Shown here in pieces: positions 10,396 through 23,100 of a stretch of 64,000 nucleotides of DNA. This DNA comes from Lampris incognitus (taxonomy: Eukaryota > Chordata > Actinopteri > Lampriformes > Lampridae), in NCBI RefSeq assembly GCF_029633865.1, contig NC_079211.1:2216946-2280945 (forward strand), in the 5' to 3' direction. How positions within the stretch are numbered: the first letter of the stretch is position 1; each line of letters opens with the position of its first letter. The translations under genes and the position numbers were made by a program. The notes below the pieces were generated by a model. The model did no database searches, was not told the DNA's origin, and saw only the letters and a list, made by a program, of their open reading frames with translations.

Positions 10396-10576
10396 TTTGC
10401 CAACTTCAAAACAATTCAAAATAACTTGACTGTCGTGTTTGTGATTTAAACAAAGACACAGAGGTAAATAAACAAGAAAATATCGAAACTGTGGAAATAT
10501 GATGGAAATATGTCATGTACAACATGTATACAACGTGTATGTGTGTGTGTGTTAACTGTGTTCTTCCCTCTTCCAG

Positions 10577-10711
10577 GTCACAGTGGTTGTGTAGCTGCTC
10601 TGGTGACTTGGGGAGCAGATGTGGATCTGGATATTCCTCATCTGGGAACAGCGCTGTACACCGCCTGCATCTGCCAAGAGCTGGAATGTGCTAGAAAACT
10701 CCTCAGAGAAG
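10577..10711 (+). CDS. asb5: asb5 ankyrin exon (second visible)
   Basis: The 135-nt exon encodes (G)HSGCVAALVTWGADVDLD, IPHLGTALYTACICQELEC and ARKLLREG, a complete ankyrin repeat. It joins in frame to the exon ending at 4995 to give HEAASK-GHSGCV. Mammalian ASB5 (from memory) has IPHLGTPLYVAC at this place. The acceptor is TTCCAG (10571-10576) and the donor is GTAAGC (10712); both introns are phase 1. A 100-bp CA repeat begins ten bases after the donor. The intron before it (4996-10576) holds two LINEs. Confidence 0.9.
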
Positions 10712-10721
10712 GTAAGCTCTC

Positions 10722-10826
<105 letters not shown>

Positions 10827-10907
10827 CTCATGGTTGTGTACCAGCACACAGTACTTCCTGGTGTCCATGTTACAGTGAGCTAGAGCCCACCTACGTCCTC
10901 CATGCAG

Positions 10908-11099
10908 GGGCAGATGTGCAGAAAGGGAGGTCTCTGGACTCTCCACTACATGCGGCGGCTCAGAGAGACTGCACGGCGGTGGTCAAGCTCCTGCTGGACT
11001 TTGGCGCTGACGTTAACGCCAGAGACCTGGACTTCCACAGACCGGTGGACGTGGCTCCACCCGGCAGCCTGACAGCGGGCTTTCTTCTTCTGTATGAAG
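10908..11099 (+). CDS. asb5: asb5 last ankyrin exon
   Basis: The 192-nt exon reads GADVQKGRSLDSPLHAAAQR, DCTAVVKLLLDFGADVNARD and LDFHRPVDVAPPGSLTAGFL. The TPLHAAA-type ankyrin repeat and the GADVQKG stretch match the ASB5 subfamily. The acceptor is ATGCAG ending at 10907 and the donor is GTGAAA at 11100, phase 1 on both sides. Spliced to the next exon it gives LLLYE-ATPRVL, the same junction as ASB5 proteins. No stop or frameshift is seen, so the gene looks intact in its visible part. Confidence 0.92.
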
Positions 11100-11278
11100 G
11101 TGAAAGTCTGGACACATGACACATCTGGAAAAATGACTAAAGTGACAACATATGATGTGTACCACAGTGAAATGTTTCTTCCTGATGAGAAATGTGACCT
11201 CTGCTCTGTGCTGCCGAAGCCTGTGGACACATTTAGTCAGAGCATGTATCTTAACACCTCTTCTCTTGCTGGTCGCAG

Positions 11279-11406
11279 CGACTCCTCGGGTGCTGAGCCA
11301 GTTGTGTCGTCAGGCCATCCGAACCTGTGTTGGTCCAGGAAGACTTCATCTGCTGTCCCACCTGCCGCTGCCCAACGTACTCACAAACTACCTGCAGTAC
11401 AGATGA
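11279..11406 (+). CDS. asb5: asb5 terminal exon with SOCS box
   Basis: This exon completes the protein: (A)TPRVLSQLCRQAIRTCVGPG, then RLHLLSHLPLPNVLTNYLQYR, then TGA at 11404-11406. The SOCS box consists of a BC-box-like segment (VLSQLCRQAIR, corresponding to LYQLCRSCIR) and a Cul5-box-like LPLPNVLTNYL. The ending NYLQYR parallels NFLQYR of ASB5. The acceptor is GTCGCAG ending at 11278. A polyadenylation signal follows at 11596. The paralogue (asb5a or asb5b) cannot be decided here. Confidence 0.92.
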
Positions 11407-11601
11407 CCACACCTGCAAACCAGCTGCCTGTCTGTCTACATGTCTACCTGTACTGTCTGTCTTCATGTCTGTCTGTCTGTACGAATGCAACACAAACCCA
11501 TCTCAGCCCATCGACCCGTCCTTTGTTTTAAAGCAAAGAATTAAACAAGCTGTAGAGGAGCAGCTCACTTGTGACGGATGGGGGTGGGATAGTGTAATAA
11601 A
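11407..11601 (+). other. asb5: Likely asb5 3' UTR
   Basis: The stretch runs from the asb5 stop to the first AATAAA (11596-11601). It contains a CTGTCTGTC-rich tract (11425-11480). A second AATAAATAAATA occurs near 11682, so the transcript end may lie shortly after either signal. Confidence 0.6.
11596..11601 (+). terminator. asb5 polyadenylation signal candidate
   Basis: A canonical AATAAA lies 190 bp after the asb5 stop codon, with GT-rich sequence just after it. Confidence 0.55.
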
Positions 11602-11756
11602 GTGTGATATCAAATATAAGTATAATAGCACATAAGAATGGATGATGAAGACGCTTGTTGAAATGAAGAAGGATGAAATAACAATAAATAAATATAAATA
11701 CATGCGAATTTAAAGTGATGAAAAAACTTTTTTTTATCATTCCATATCCATGACTG

Positions 11757-12132
11757 TGGCCCGGTGGTGTGGTGGTTAGCGTGATCGCCTCACAGCAAGA
11801 ACGTCCTGGGTTTGAGCCCCGGAGTAGTCCGACCTTCGGGGTGATCCCGGGTCATCCTCTGTGTGGAGTTTGCATGTTCTCCCCGTCTGCGTGGGTTTCT
11901 TCTGGGGGCTCCGGTTCCCTCCCACAGTCCAGAGGCATGTAGGTCAGGTGAACTGGCCGTACTAAATTGTTCCTAGGTATGAATGTGTGAATGTGTGTGA
12001 CAGCCCTGTTTGATGGCCTGGCGGCCTGTCCAGGGTGTCTCCCCGCCTTCCGCCCGATGACTGCTGGGATAGGCTCCAGCATCCCGCGACCCTGAGAGCA
12101 GGATAAGTGGCTTGGATAATGGATGGATGGAT
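11757..12132 (+). mobile_element. tRNA-headed SINE with GGAT tail
   Basis: The head reads GGTGGTGTGGTGGTTAGCG with TGGGTTTGAGCCCC as the B-box region. The body includes GAGTTTGCATGTTCTCCCCG, GGGCTCCGGTTCCCTCCCAC and GATAGGCTCCAGCATCC. The tail is GGATGGATGGAT. This is a very common teleost SINE layout. A minus-strand relative occurs at 61111-61283. Confidence 0.85.
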
Positions 12133-12134
12133 AT

Positions 12135-13305
12135 CATATCAATGGCCCGTGGAGCAGGGCATTTTACCCGAATCCTCAGCCTGCACACATGGCTCATCTC
12201 CGCCTGAGAGCTCACAGAAGGGCTTTTACTGACAATTCTAATCTGTTTTGGGATCGTTTCTGCCTCTTCAGAACTGACGGAGCCCACCCCAACAGGCTGG
12301 GTAGTCGGACGCTAGCGGCCAACCTGCAGCACGCTGTACAATATTCTCAACATGACTGACTTGTTTACATCCCACTCTTCGCTCCCAGAGCCTCCATTTC
12401 TGCCTACAGTGACACCCCACAGTACTGTTTTGTCAACTAGCTCCCCCCACTGGCCTCACCTGTCATTAACACTCTCACTTGGCGTTCCACCCATACAGAT
12501 GTAACCTACAAAAACTCACTGGCCGATCTCCAGGAGTTTGGCCCCATTTAGTCGAGCGGTTAGCGATGTTGCCTCATGGTGCGGTACAACCCCGATCGAA
12601 TCCCGCAGCGGGTGGCAATATGCTGCGGGATTGGCCAGTGAGTCTTTTTGTAGGTTACACAGACTATTATTAGGCACCAGGCCTCTCATGCACACCACAT
12701 ATTACAACATGACCGGCATGTAGACCAGTATGCTACCTAAATCAGCTGTTTATACGCACACGACCTGTCATAACGTTGCCCTCCACAATATCCAATCTAC
12801 CCCCAGCAAAGCCCCTCTGGTCAATGACGTCATCACAGAGCACAAACGACTGTTTATGTCTCACAGAAACCTGGCAGTCACACAACGACTTTCCACAGAT
12901 GAATTCAGCAACTCCACCAGGATGTTTACATATGGAAACCTCGGCCTTCGGGCAGAGGAGGCGGCCTTGTGCTGCTCTATCGAGATGGTACAAAACCAAC
13001 ACCTCTACCGGATCAATCTTCCTTTGAGCTGCTGGCTGTGAAGCTCTATGGACCGACACCCATCACTGTTGCTGCTCTGTACTGACCTCCTAAGGCATCA
13101 AATATTTGATCACTGAACTCCCCACAGTGTGAAACACCTTACTGCAATGTCTCTGAATATAATCCTAATGGGGGATTATAATGTTCATTCTGATAACACT
13201 GAAAATATGTTCACTCAAGATCTTAAAGGAATGTTAGATTGCTTTGATCTAAGGCAATAGGTCAACATTACAACCCACACCAAGGGTCATATCCTGGACT
13301 CATCA
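12135..13305 (+). mobile_element. CR1/L2-group LINE fragment (SGNH-like plus endonuclease)
   Basis: An N-terminal piece reads RAFTDNSNLFWDRFCLFRTD, then GAHPNRLGSRTLAANLQHAV (about 12210-12340). This resembles the end of the SGNH esterase domain found in ORF1 of some CR1/L2-type LINEs. Endonuclease pieces follow after 12780: DCLCLTETWQSHNDF, LLAVKLYGPTPITVAALY, ILMGDYNVHSDNTENMF and HTKGHILD. Frames are broken, and the copy stops at about 13305 where a foldback element begins. It also contains the TIR-flanked insert at 12500-12659. Confidence 0.7.
12500..12659. mobile_element. TIR-flanked element with tRNA-like core
   Basis: TGTAACCTACAAAAACTCAC (12500 onward) and its mirror ending at 12659 form imperfect inverted repeats of about 30 bp. 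Between them lies a tRNA-like stretch (GTCGAGCGGTTAGCGATG near 12552, and GATCGAATCCCGCAG near 12594). An inner hairpin (ATCCCGCAGC with GCTGCGGGAT, 12599-12630) overlaps it. The combination suggests a composite non-autonomous element rather than a plain SINE. Confidence 0.7.
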
Positions 13306-13310
13306 CAGAA

Positions 13311-13935
13311 GGTTGAATCAGTTCATCTGGACACAACGTTTATTTACAGATACGTTTCGTCATCATCGAAGTGACCTCTTCAGTCTCAGCTGACTGCAGG
13401 TGTCCCACCCTTATAAACAATACAGCGTGTTTATAAACAATACGTGTTTATAAACAATACAGCGTGTTTATAAACAATACAGCGTGTTTATAAACAATAC
13501 AGTGTGTTTATAAACAATACAGTGCGTTTATAAACAATACAGTGAGTTTATAAACAATGCAGTGTTTATAAACAATACGTGTTTATAAACAATAGTGTGT
13601 TTTATAAACAATACAGTGCGTTTATAAACAATGCATCGTGTTTATAAACAATGCATTCGAACCGGGATCCTCGTGTTGGTAGGCTACAGAATAGACCGCT
13701 ACACTGCCTGGACTTCCCAACCGTATTGTTTATAAACACACTGTGTTGTTTATAAACGCAGTGTGTTGTTTATAAACACACTGTATTGTTTATAAACGCA
13801 GTGTGTTGTTTATAAACACACTGTATTGTTTATAAGGGTTGGGACACCTGCAGTCAGGTGACACTGAAGAGGTCACTTAGATGATGACGAAACGTTTCTG
13901 TCAATAAACGTTGTGTCCAGATGAACTGATTCACC
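13311..13935. mobile_element. Foldback element with hammerhead-like arms and minisatellite stem
   Basis: The outer arms 13311-13406 and 13828-13935 are inverted copies of one another. Inside, copies of TTTATAAACAATAC separated by 3-6 bp (13410-13660) face inverted copies (13724-13835). A minus-strand SINE fragment occupies the centre (13662-13727). Each arm holds CTGAAGA, a short stem and GAAACGT in hammerhead order: 13864-13895 on +, 13353-13383 on -. No coding frame is present. The arms resemble a Penelope-associated repeat; the class is uncertain. Confidence 0.75.
13662..13727 (-). mobile_element. SINE head fragment at foldback centre
   Basis: Read on the minus strand it contains AGTGTAGCGGTCTATTCTGT and GATCCCGGTTCGAAT, the tRNA-like head also seen at 25740 and 61330. 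Confidence 0.65.
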
Positions 13936-14151
13936 TTGTGTTGTAATTCGGTGAATACTGCCTCTACTTATCTGTTTCTTTAGCGTCGTCGTCCTCATCA
14001 GACGCTCATGAAACCCCGACTTCCCTTAAAGAGATGGTGGTGTGATGGTGGTGTGACAGACAGCCAGAAGGTCGCTGCTTTACTAGTAAAAGTGAATCTG
14101 ATACTGCATCATGTGTGTTTCTACTCCTCCATGCCTTTGAAAGACAATGAC
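13936..14151. other. Short unique stretch before the 44-bp satellite
   Basis: No coding exon or repeat family was recognised between the foldback element and the first satellite unit. Confidence 0.4.
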
Positions 14152-17100
14152 ACAGTATTGTGTCCGTTACATCAGACAGTTTCATAGTTACACATACAGT
14201 ATTGTGTCCGTTACATCAGACAGTGTCATAGTCACACATACAGTATTGTGTCCGTTACATCAGACAGTTTCATAGTTACACATACAGTATTGTGTCTGTT
14301 ACATCAGACAGTTTCATAGTCACACATACAGTATTGTGTCCGTTACATCAGACAGTGTCATAGTCACACATACAGTATTGTGTCCGTTACATCAGACAGT
14401 TTCATAGTTACACATACAGTATTGTGTCCGTTACATCAGACAGTTTCATAGTTACACATACAGTATTGTGTCCGTTACATCAGACAGTTTCAGTCACACA
14501 TACAGTATTGTGTCCGTTACATCAGACAGTTTCATAGTTACACATACAGTATTGTGTCCGTTACATCAGACAGTGTCATAGTCACACATACAGTATTGTG
14601 TCCGTTACATCAGACAGTTTCATAGTTACACATACAGTATTGTGTCCGTTACATCAGACAGTTTCATAGTCACACATACAGTATTGTGTCCGTTACATCA
14701 GACAGTTTCATAGTTACACATACAGTATTGTGTCCGTTACATCAGACAGTTTCATAGTCACACATACAGTTTTGTGTCTGTTACATCAGACAGTTTCATA
14801 GTCACACATACAGTATTGTGTCCGTTACATCAGACAGTTTCATAGTCACACATACAGTATTGTGTCCGTTACATCAGACAGTTTCATAGTCACACACACA
14901 GTATTGTGTCTGTTACATCAGACAGTTTCATAGTCACACATACAGTATTGTGTCCGTTACATCAGACAGTTTCATAGTCACACATACAGTATTGTGTCCG
15001 TTACATCAGACAGTTTCATAGTCACACACACAGTATTGTGTCCATTACATCAGACAGTTTCATAGTCACACATACAGTATTGTGTCTGTTACATCAGACA
15101 GTTTCAGTTACACATACAGTATTGTGTCTGTTACATCAGACAGTTTCATAGTCACACATACAGTATTGTGTCCGTTACATCAGACAGTTTCATAGTTACA
15201 CATACAGTATTGTGTCCGTTACATCAGACAGTTTCATAGTCACACATACAGTATTGTGTCCGTTACATCAGACAGTTTCATAGTCACACATACAGTATTG
15301 TGTCCGTTACATCAGACAGTTTCATAGTCACACATACAGTTTTGTGTCTGTTACATCAGACAGTTTCAGTTACACATACAGTATTGTGTCCGTTACATCA
15401 GACAGTTTCAGTCACACATACAGTATTGTGTCTGTTACATCAGACAGTTTCAGTCACACATACAGTATTGTGTCTGTTACATCAGACAGTTTCAGTCACA
15501 CATACAGTATTGTGTCTGTTACATCAGACAGTTTCATAGTCACACATACTATATTGTGTCTGTTACATCAGACAGTTTCATAGTCACACATACAGTATTG
15601 TGTCCGTTACATCAGACAGTTTCAGTCACATACAGTATTGTGTCTGTTACATCAGACAGTTTCAGTCACACATACAGTATTGTGTCCGTTACATCAGACA
15701 GTTTCATAGTCACACATACAGTATTGTGTCCGTTACATCAGACAGTTTCAGTCACATACAGTATTGTGTCTGTTACATCAGACAGTTTCATCGTCACACA
15801 TACAGTATTGTGTCTGTTACATCAGACAGTTTCAGTCACACATACAGTATTGTGTCCGTTACATCAGACAGTTTCATAGTCACACATACAGTATTGTGTC
15901 CGTTACATCAGACAGTTTCAGTTACACATACAGTATCGTGTCCGTTACATCAGACAGTTTCATAGTCACACATACAGTATTGTGTCCGTTACATCAGACA
16001 GTTTCATAGTCACACATACAGTATTGTGTCCGTTACATCAGACAGTTTCAGTCACACATACAGTATTGTGTCCGTTACATCAGACAGTTTCATAGTCACG
16101 CATACAGTATTGTGTCCGTTACATCAGACAGTTTCATAGTCACACATACAGTATTGTGTCCGTTACATCAGACAGTTTCATAGTCACACATACAGTATTG
16201 TGTCTGTTACATCAGACAGTTTCATGGTCACACATACAGTATTGTGTCTGTTACATCAGACAGTTTCATAGTCACACATACAGTATTGTGTCTGTTACAT
16301 CAGACAGTTTCATAGTCACACATACAGTATTGTGTCTGTTACATCAGACAGTTTCAGTCACACATACAGTATTGTGTCCGTTACATCAGACAGTTTCATA
16401 GTCACACATACAGTATTGTGTCTGTTACATCAGACAGTTTCATAGTCACACATACAGTATTGTGTCCGTTACATCAGACAGTTTCAGTCACATACAGTAT
16501 TGTGTCTGTTACATCAGACAGTTTCAGTCACACATACAGTATTGTGTCCGTTACATCAGACAGTTTCAGTCACACATACAGTATTGTGTCTGTTACATCA
16601 GACAGTTTCAGTCACACATACAGTATTGTGTCTGTTACATCAGACAGTTTCAGTCACACATACAGTATTGTGTCTGTTACATCAAACAGTTTCATAGTCA
16701 CACATACAGTATTGTGTCCGTTACATCAGACAGTTTCATAGTCACACATACAGCATTGTGTCCGTTATATCAGACAGTTTCATAGTCACACATACAGTAT
16801 TGTGTCTGTTACATCAGACAGTTTCAGTCACACATACAGTATTGTGACCGTTACATCAGACAGTTTCAGTCACACATACAGTATTGTGTCTGTTACATCA
16901 GACAGTTTCATAGTCACACATACAGTATTGTGTCCGTTACATCAGACAGTTTCATAGTCACATATACAGTATTGTGTCTGTTACATCAGACAGTTTCATA
17001 GTCACACATACAGTATTGTGTCCGTTACATCAGACAGTTTCAGTTACACATACAGTATTGTGTCCGTTACATCAGACAGTTTCATAGTCACACATACAGT

Positions 17101-20100
17101 ATTGTGTCCGTTACATCAGACAGTTTCATAGTCACACATACAGTATTGTGTCTGTTAAATCAGACAGTTTCAGTCACACATACAGTATTGTGTCTGTTAC
17201 ATCAGACAGTTTCATAGTCACACATACAGTATTGTGTCCGTTACATCAGACAGTTTCATAGTCACACATACAGTATTGTGTCCGTTACATCAGACAGTTT
17301 CATAGTCACACATACAGTATTGTGTCTGTTAAATCAGACAGTTTCAGTCACACATACAGTATTGTGTCTGTTACATCAGACAGTTTCATAGTCACACATA
17401 CAGTATTGTGTCCGTTACATCAGACAGTTTCATAGTCACATATACAGTATTGTGTCCGTTACATCAGACAGTTTCAGTCACACATACAGTATTGTGTCTG
17501 TTACATCAGACAGTTTCATAGTCACACATACAGTATTGTGTCCGTTACATCAGACAGTTTCATAGTCACACATACAGTATTGTGTCTGTTACATCAGACA
17601 GTTTCAGTCACACATACAGTATTGTGTCCGTTACATCAGACAGTTTCAGTCACATACAGTATTGTGTCTGTTACATCAGACAGTTTCAGTCACACATACA
17701 GTATTGTGTCCGTTACATCAGACAGTTTCATAGTCACACATACAGTATTGTGTCCGTTACATCAGACAGTTTCATAGTCACACATACAGTATTGTGTCCG
17801 TTACATCAGACAGTTTCATAGTCACACATACAGTATTGTGTCTGTTACATCAGACAGTTTCAGTCACATACAGTATTGTGTCTGTTACATCAGACAGTTT
17901 CAGTCACACATACAGTATTGTGTCCGTTACATCAGACAGTTTCATAGTCACACATACAGTATTGTGTCCGTTACATCAGACAGTTTCATAGTCACACATA
18001 CAGTATTGTGTCCGTTACATCAGACAGTTTCAGTCACACATACAGTATTGTGTCTGTTACATCAGACAGTTTCAGTCACACATACAGTATTGTGTCTGTT
18101 ACATCAGACAGTTTCAGTCACACATACAGTATTGTGTCCGTTACATCAGACAGTTTCAGTCACACATACAGTATTGTGTCTGTTACATCAGACAGTTTCA
18201 GTCACATACAGTATTGTGTCCGTTACATCAGACAGTTTCATAGTCACACATACAGTATTGTGTCTGTTACATTAGACAGTTTCATAGTCACACATACAGT
18301 ATTGTGTCTGTTACATCAGACAGTTTCATAGTCACACATACAGTATTGTGTCTGTTACATCAGACAGTTTCATAGTCACACATACAGTATTGTGTCTGTT
18401 ACATCAGACAGTTTCAGTCACACATACAGTATTGTGTCCGTTACATCAGACAGTTTCATAGTCACACATACAGTATTGTGTCCGTTATATCAGACCGTTT
18501 CATAGTCACACATACAGTATTGTGTCTGTTACATCAGACAGTTTCAGTCACACATACAGTATTGTGACCGTTACATCAGACAGTTTCAGTCACACATACA
18601 GTATTGTGTCTGTTACATCAGACAGTTTCATAGTCACACATACAGTATTGTGTCCGTTACATCACACAGTTTCAGTCACACATACAGTATTGTGTCTGTT
18701 ACATCAGACAGTTTCATAGTCACACACACAGTATTGTGTCCGTTACATCAGACAGTTTCATAGTCACACATACAGTATTGTGTCCGTTACATCAGACCGT
18801 TTCATAGTCACACATACAGTATTGTGTCTGTTACATCAGACAGTTTCAGTCACACATACAGTATTGTGACCGTTACATCAGACAGTTTCAGTCACACATA
18901 CAGTATTGTGTCTGTTACATCAGACAGTTTCATAGTCACACATACAGTATTGTGTCCGTTACATCAGACAGTTTCAGTCACACATACAGTATTGTGTCTG
19001 TTACATCAGACAGTTTCATAGTCACACACACAGTATTGTGTCCGTTACATCAGACAGTTTCATAGTCACACATACAGTATTGTGTCCGTTACATCAGACA
19101 GTTTCAGTCACACATACAGTATTGTGTCTGTTACATCAGACAGTTTCATAGTCACACATACAGTATTGTGTCCGTTACATCAGACAGTTTCATAGTCACA
19201 CATACAGTATTGTGTCTGTTACATCAGACAGTTTCAGTCACACATACAGTATTGTGTCCGTTACATCAGACAGTTTCAGTCACATACAGTATTGTGTCTG
19301 TTACATCAGACAGTTTCAGTCACACATACAGTATTGTGTCCGTTACATCAGACAGTTTCATAGTCACACATACAGTATTGTGTCCGTTACATCAGACAGT
19401 TTCATAGTCACACATACAGTATTGTGTCCGTTACATCAGACAGTTTCAGTCACACATACAGTATTGTGTCTGTTACATCAGACAGTTTCAGTCACACATA
19501 CAGTATTGTGTCCGTTACATCAGACAGTTTCAGTCACACATACAGTATTGTGTCCGTTACATCAGACAGTTTCATAGTCACACATACAGTATTGTGTCCG
19601 TTACATCAGACAGTTTCAGTCACACATACAGTATTGTGTCCGTTACATCAGACAGTTTCATAGTCAAACATACAGTATTGTGTCCGTTACATCAGACAGT
19701 TTCATAGTCACACATACAGTATTGTGTCCGTTACATCAGACAGTGTCATAGTCACACATACAGTATTGTGTCCGTTACATCAGACAGTTTCATAGTCACA
19801 CATACAGTATTGTGTCTGTTACATCAGACAGTTTCAGTTACACATACAGTATTGTGTCCGTTACATCAGACAGTTTCATAGTCACACATACAGTATTGTG
19901 TCCGTTACATCAGACAGTTTCATAGTCACACATACAGTATTGTGTCCGTTACATCAGACAGTTTCAGTCACACATACAGTATTGTGTCCGTTACATCAGA
20001 CAGTTTCAGTCACACATACAGTATTGTGTCTGTTACATCAGACAGTTTCAGTCACACATACAGTATTGTGTCTGTTACATCAGACAGTTTCATAGTCACA

Positions 20101-23100
20101 CATACAGTATTGTGTCTGTTACATCAGACAGTTTCAGTCACACATACAGTATTGTGTCTGTTACATCAGACAGTTTCATAGTCACACATACAGTATTGTG
20201 TCCGTTACATCAGACAGTTTCATAGTCACACATACAGTATTGTGTCCGTTACATCAGACAGTTTCATAGTCACACATACAGTATTGTGTCCGTTACATCA
20301 GACACTTTCAGTCACACATACAGTATTGTGTCTGTTACATCAGACAGTTTCATAGTCACACATACAGTATTGTGTCTGTTACATCAGACAGTTTCATAGT
20401 CACACATACAGTATTGTGTCCGTTACATCAGACAGTTTCATAGTCACACATACAGTATTGTGTCCGTTACATCAGACAGTTTCATAGTCACACATACAGT
20501 ATTGTGTCCGTTACATCAGACACTTTCAGTCACACATACAGTATTGTGTCTGTTACATCAGACAGTTTCATAGTCACACATACAGTATTGTGTCCGTTAC
20601 ATCAGACAGTTTCATAGTTACACATACAGTATTGTGTCCGTTACATCAGACAGTTTCAGTCACATACAGTATTGTATCCGTTACATCAGACAGTTTCATA
20701 GTTACACATACAGTATTTCGTCCGTTACATCAGACAGTTTCATAGTCACACATACAGTATTGTGTCTGTTACATCAGACAGTTTCAGTCACACATACAGT
20801 ATTGTGTCCGTTACATCAGACAGTTTCAGTCACATACAGTATTGTGTCTGTTACATCAGACAGTTTCATAGTCACACATACAGTATTGTGTCCGTTACAT
20901 CAGACAGTTTCATAGTCACACATAGAGTATTGTGTCCGTTACATCAGACAGTTTCAGTCACACATACAGTATTGTGTCTGTTACATCAGACAGTTTCATA
21001 GTCACACACACAGTATTGTGTCCGTTACATCAGACAGTTTCATAGTCAAACATACAGTATTGTGTCCGTTACATCAGACAGTTTCATAGTCACACATACA
21101 GTATTGTGTCCGTTACATCAGACAGTTTCATAGTCACACATACAGTATTGTGTCTGTTACATCAGACAGTTTCAGTTACACATACAGTATTGTGTCCGTT
21201 ACATCAGACAGTTTCATAGTCACACGTACAGTATTGTGTCCGTTACATCAGACAGTTTCAGTCACACATACAGTATTGTGTCTGTTACATCAGACAGTTT
21301 CAGTCACACATACAGTATTGTGTCTGTTACATCAGACAGTTTCATAGTCACACATACAGTATTGTGTCTGTTACATCAGACAGTTTCAGTCACACATACA
21401 GTATTGTGTCTGTTACATCAGACAGTTTCATAGTCACACATACAGTATTGTGTCCGTTACATCAGACAGTTTCAGTTACACATACAGTATTGTGTCCGTT
21501 ACATCAGACAGTTTCAGTCACACATACAGTATTGTGTCTGTTACATCAGACAGTTTCATAGTCACACATACAGTATTGTGTCTGTTACATCAGACAGTTT
21601 CATAGTCACACATACAGTATTGTGTCCGTTACATCAGACAGTTTGATAGTCACACATACAGTATTGTGTCTGTTACATCAGACAGTTTCATAGTCACACA
21701 TACAGTATTGTGTCTGTTACATCAGACAGTTTCATAGTCACACATACAGTATTGTGTCCGTTACATCAGACAGTTTCATAGTCACACATACAGTATTGTG
21801 TCTGTTACATCAGACAGTTTCATAGTCACACATACAGTATTGTGTCCGTTACATCAGACAGTTTCATAGTCACACATACAGTATTGTGTCTGTTACATCA
21901 GACAGTTTCAGTCACACATACAGCATTGTGTCTGTTACATCAGACAGTTTCATAGTCACACATACAGTATTGTGTCTGTTAAATCAGACAGTTTCATAGT
22001 CACACATACAGTATTGTGTCTGTTACATCAGACAGTTTCATAGTCACACATACAGTATTGTGTCCGTTACATCAGACAGTTTGATAGTCACACATACAGT
22101 ATTGTGTCTGTTAAATCAGACAGTTTCATAGTCACACATACAGTATTGTGTCCGTTACATCAGACAGTTTCATAGTCACACATACAGTATTGTGTCCGTT
22201 ACATCAGACAGTTTCAGTCACACATACAGTATTGTGTCCGTTACATCAGACAGTTTCAGTCACACATACAGTATTGTGTCCGTTACATCAGACAGTTTCA
22301 TAGTTACACATACAGTATTGTGTCCGTTACATCAGACAGTTTCATAGTCACACATACAGTATTGTGTCTGTTACATCAGACAGTTTCAGTCACACATACA
22401 GTATTGTGTCCGTTACATCAGACAGTTTCAGTCACACATACAGTATTGTGTCCGTTACATCAGACAGTTTCAGTCACACATACAGTATTGTGTCTGTTAC
22501 ATCAGACAGTTTCAGTCACACATACAGTATTGTGTCCGTTACATCAGACAGTTTCAGTCACACATACAGTATTGTGTCTGTTACATCAGACAGTTTCATA
22601 GTCACACATACAGTATTGTGTCCGTTACATCAGACAGTTTCATAGTCACACATACAGTATTGTGTCCGTTACATCAGACAGTTTCAGTTACACATAGAGT
22701 ATTGTGTCTGTTACATCAGACAGTTTCAGTTACACATACAGTATTGTGTCCGTTACATCAGACAGTTTCAGTCACACATACAGTATTGTGTCCGTTATAT
22801 CAGACAGTTTCATAGTCACACATACAGTATTGTGTCTGTTACATCAGACAGTTTCAGTCACACATACAGTATTGTGTCTGTTACATCAGATAGTTTCATA
22901 GTCACACATACAGTATTGTGTCCGTTACATCAGATAGATTCATAGTCACACATACAGTATTGTGTCTGTTACATCAGACAGTTTCATAGTCACACATACA
23001 GTATTGTGTCCGTTATATCAGACAGTTTCAGTCACACATACAGTATTGTGTCCGTTACATCAGACAGTTTCAGTCACATACAGTATTGTGTCCGTTACAT

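Noticed and set aside
12540..12612. Functional tRNA gene
   Set aside because: It has A/B-box-like text but no consistent cloverleaf by eye, and it lies inside a TIR-flanked repeat.
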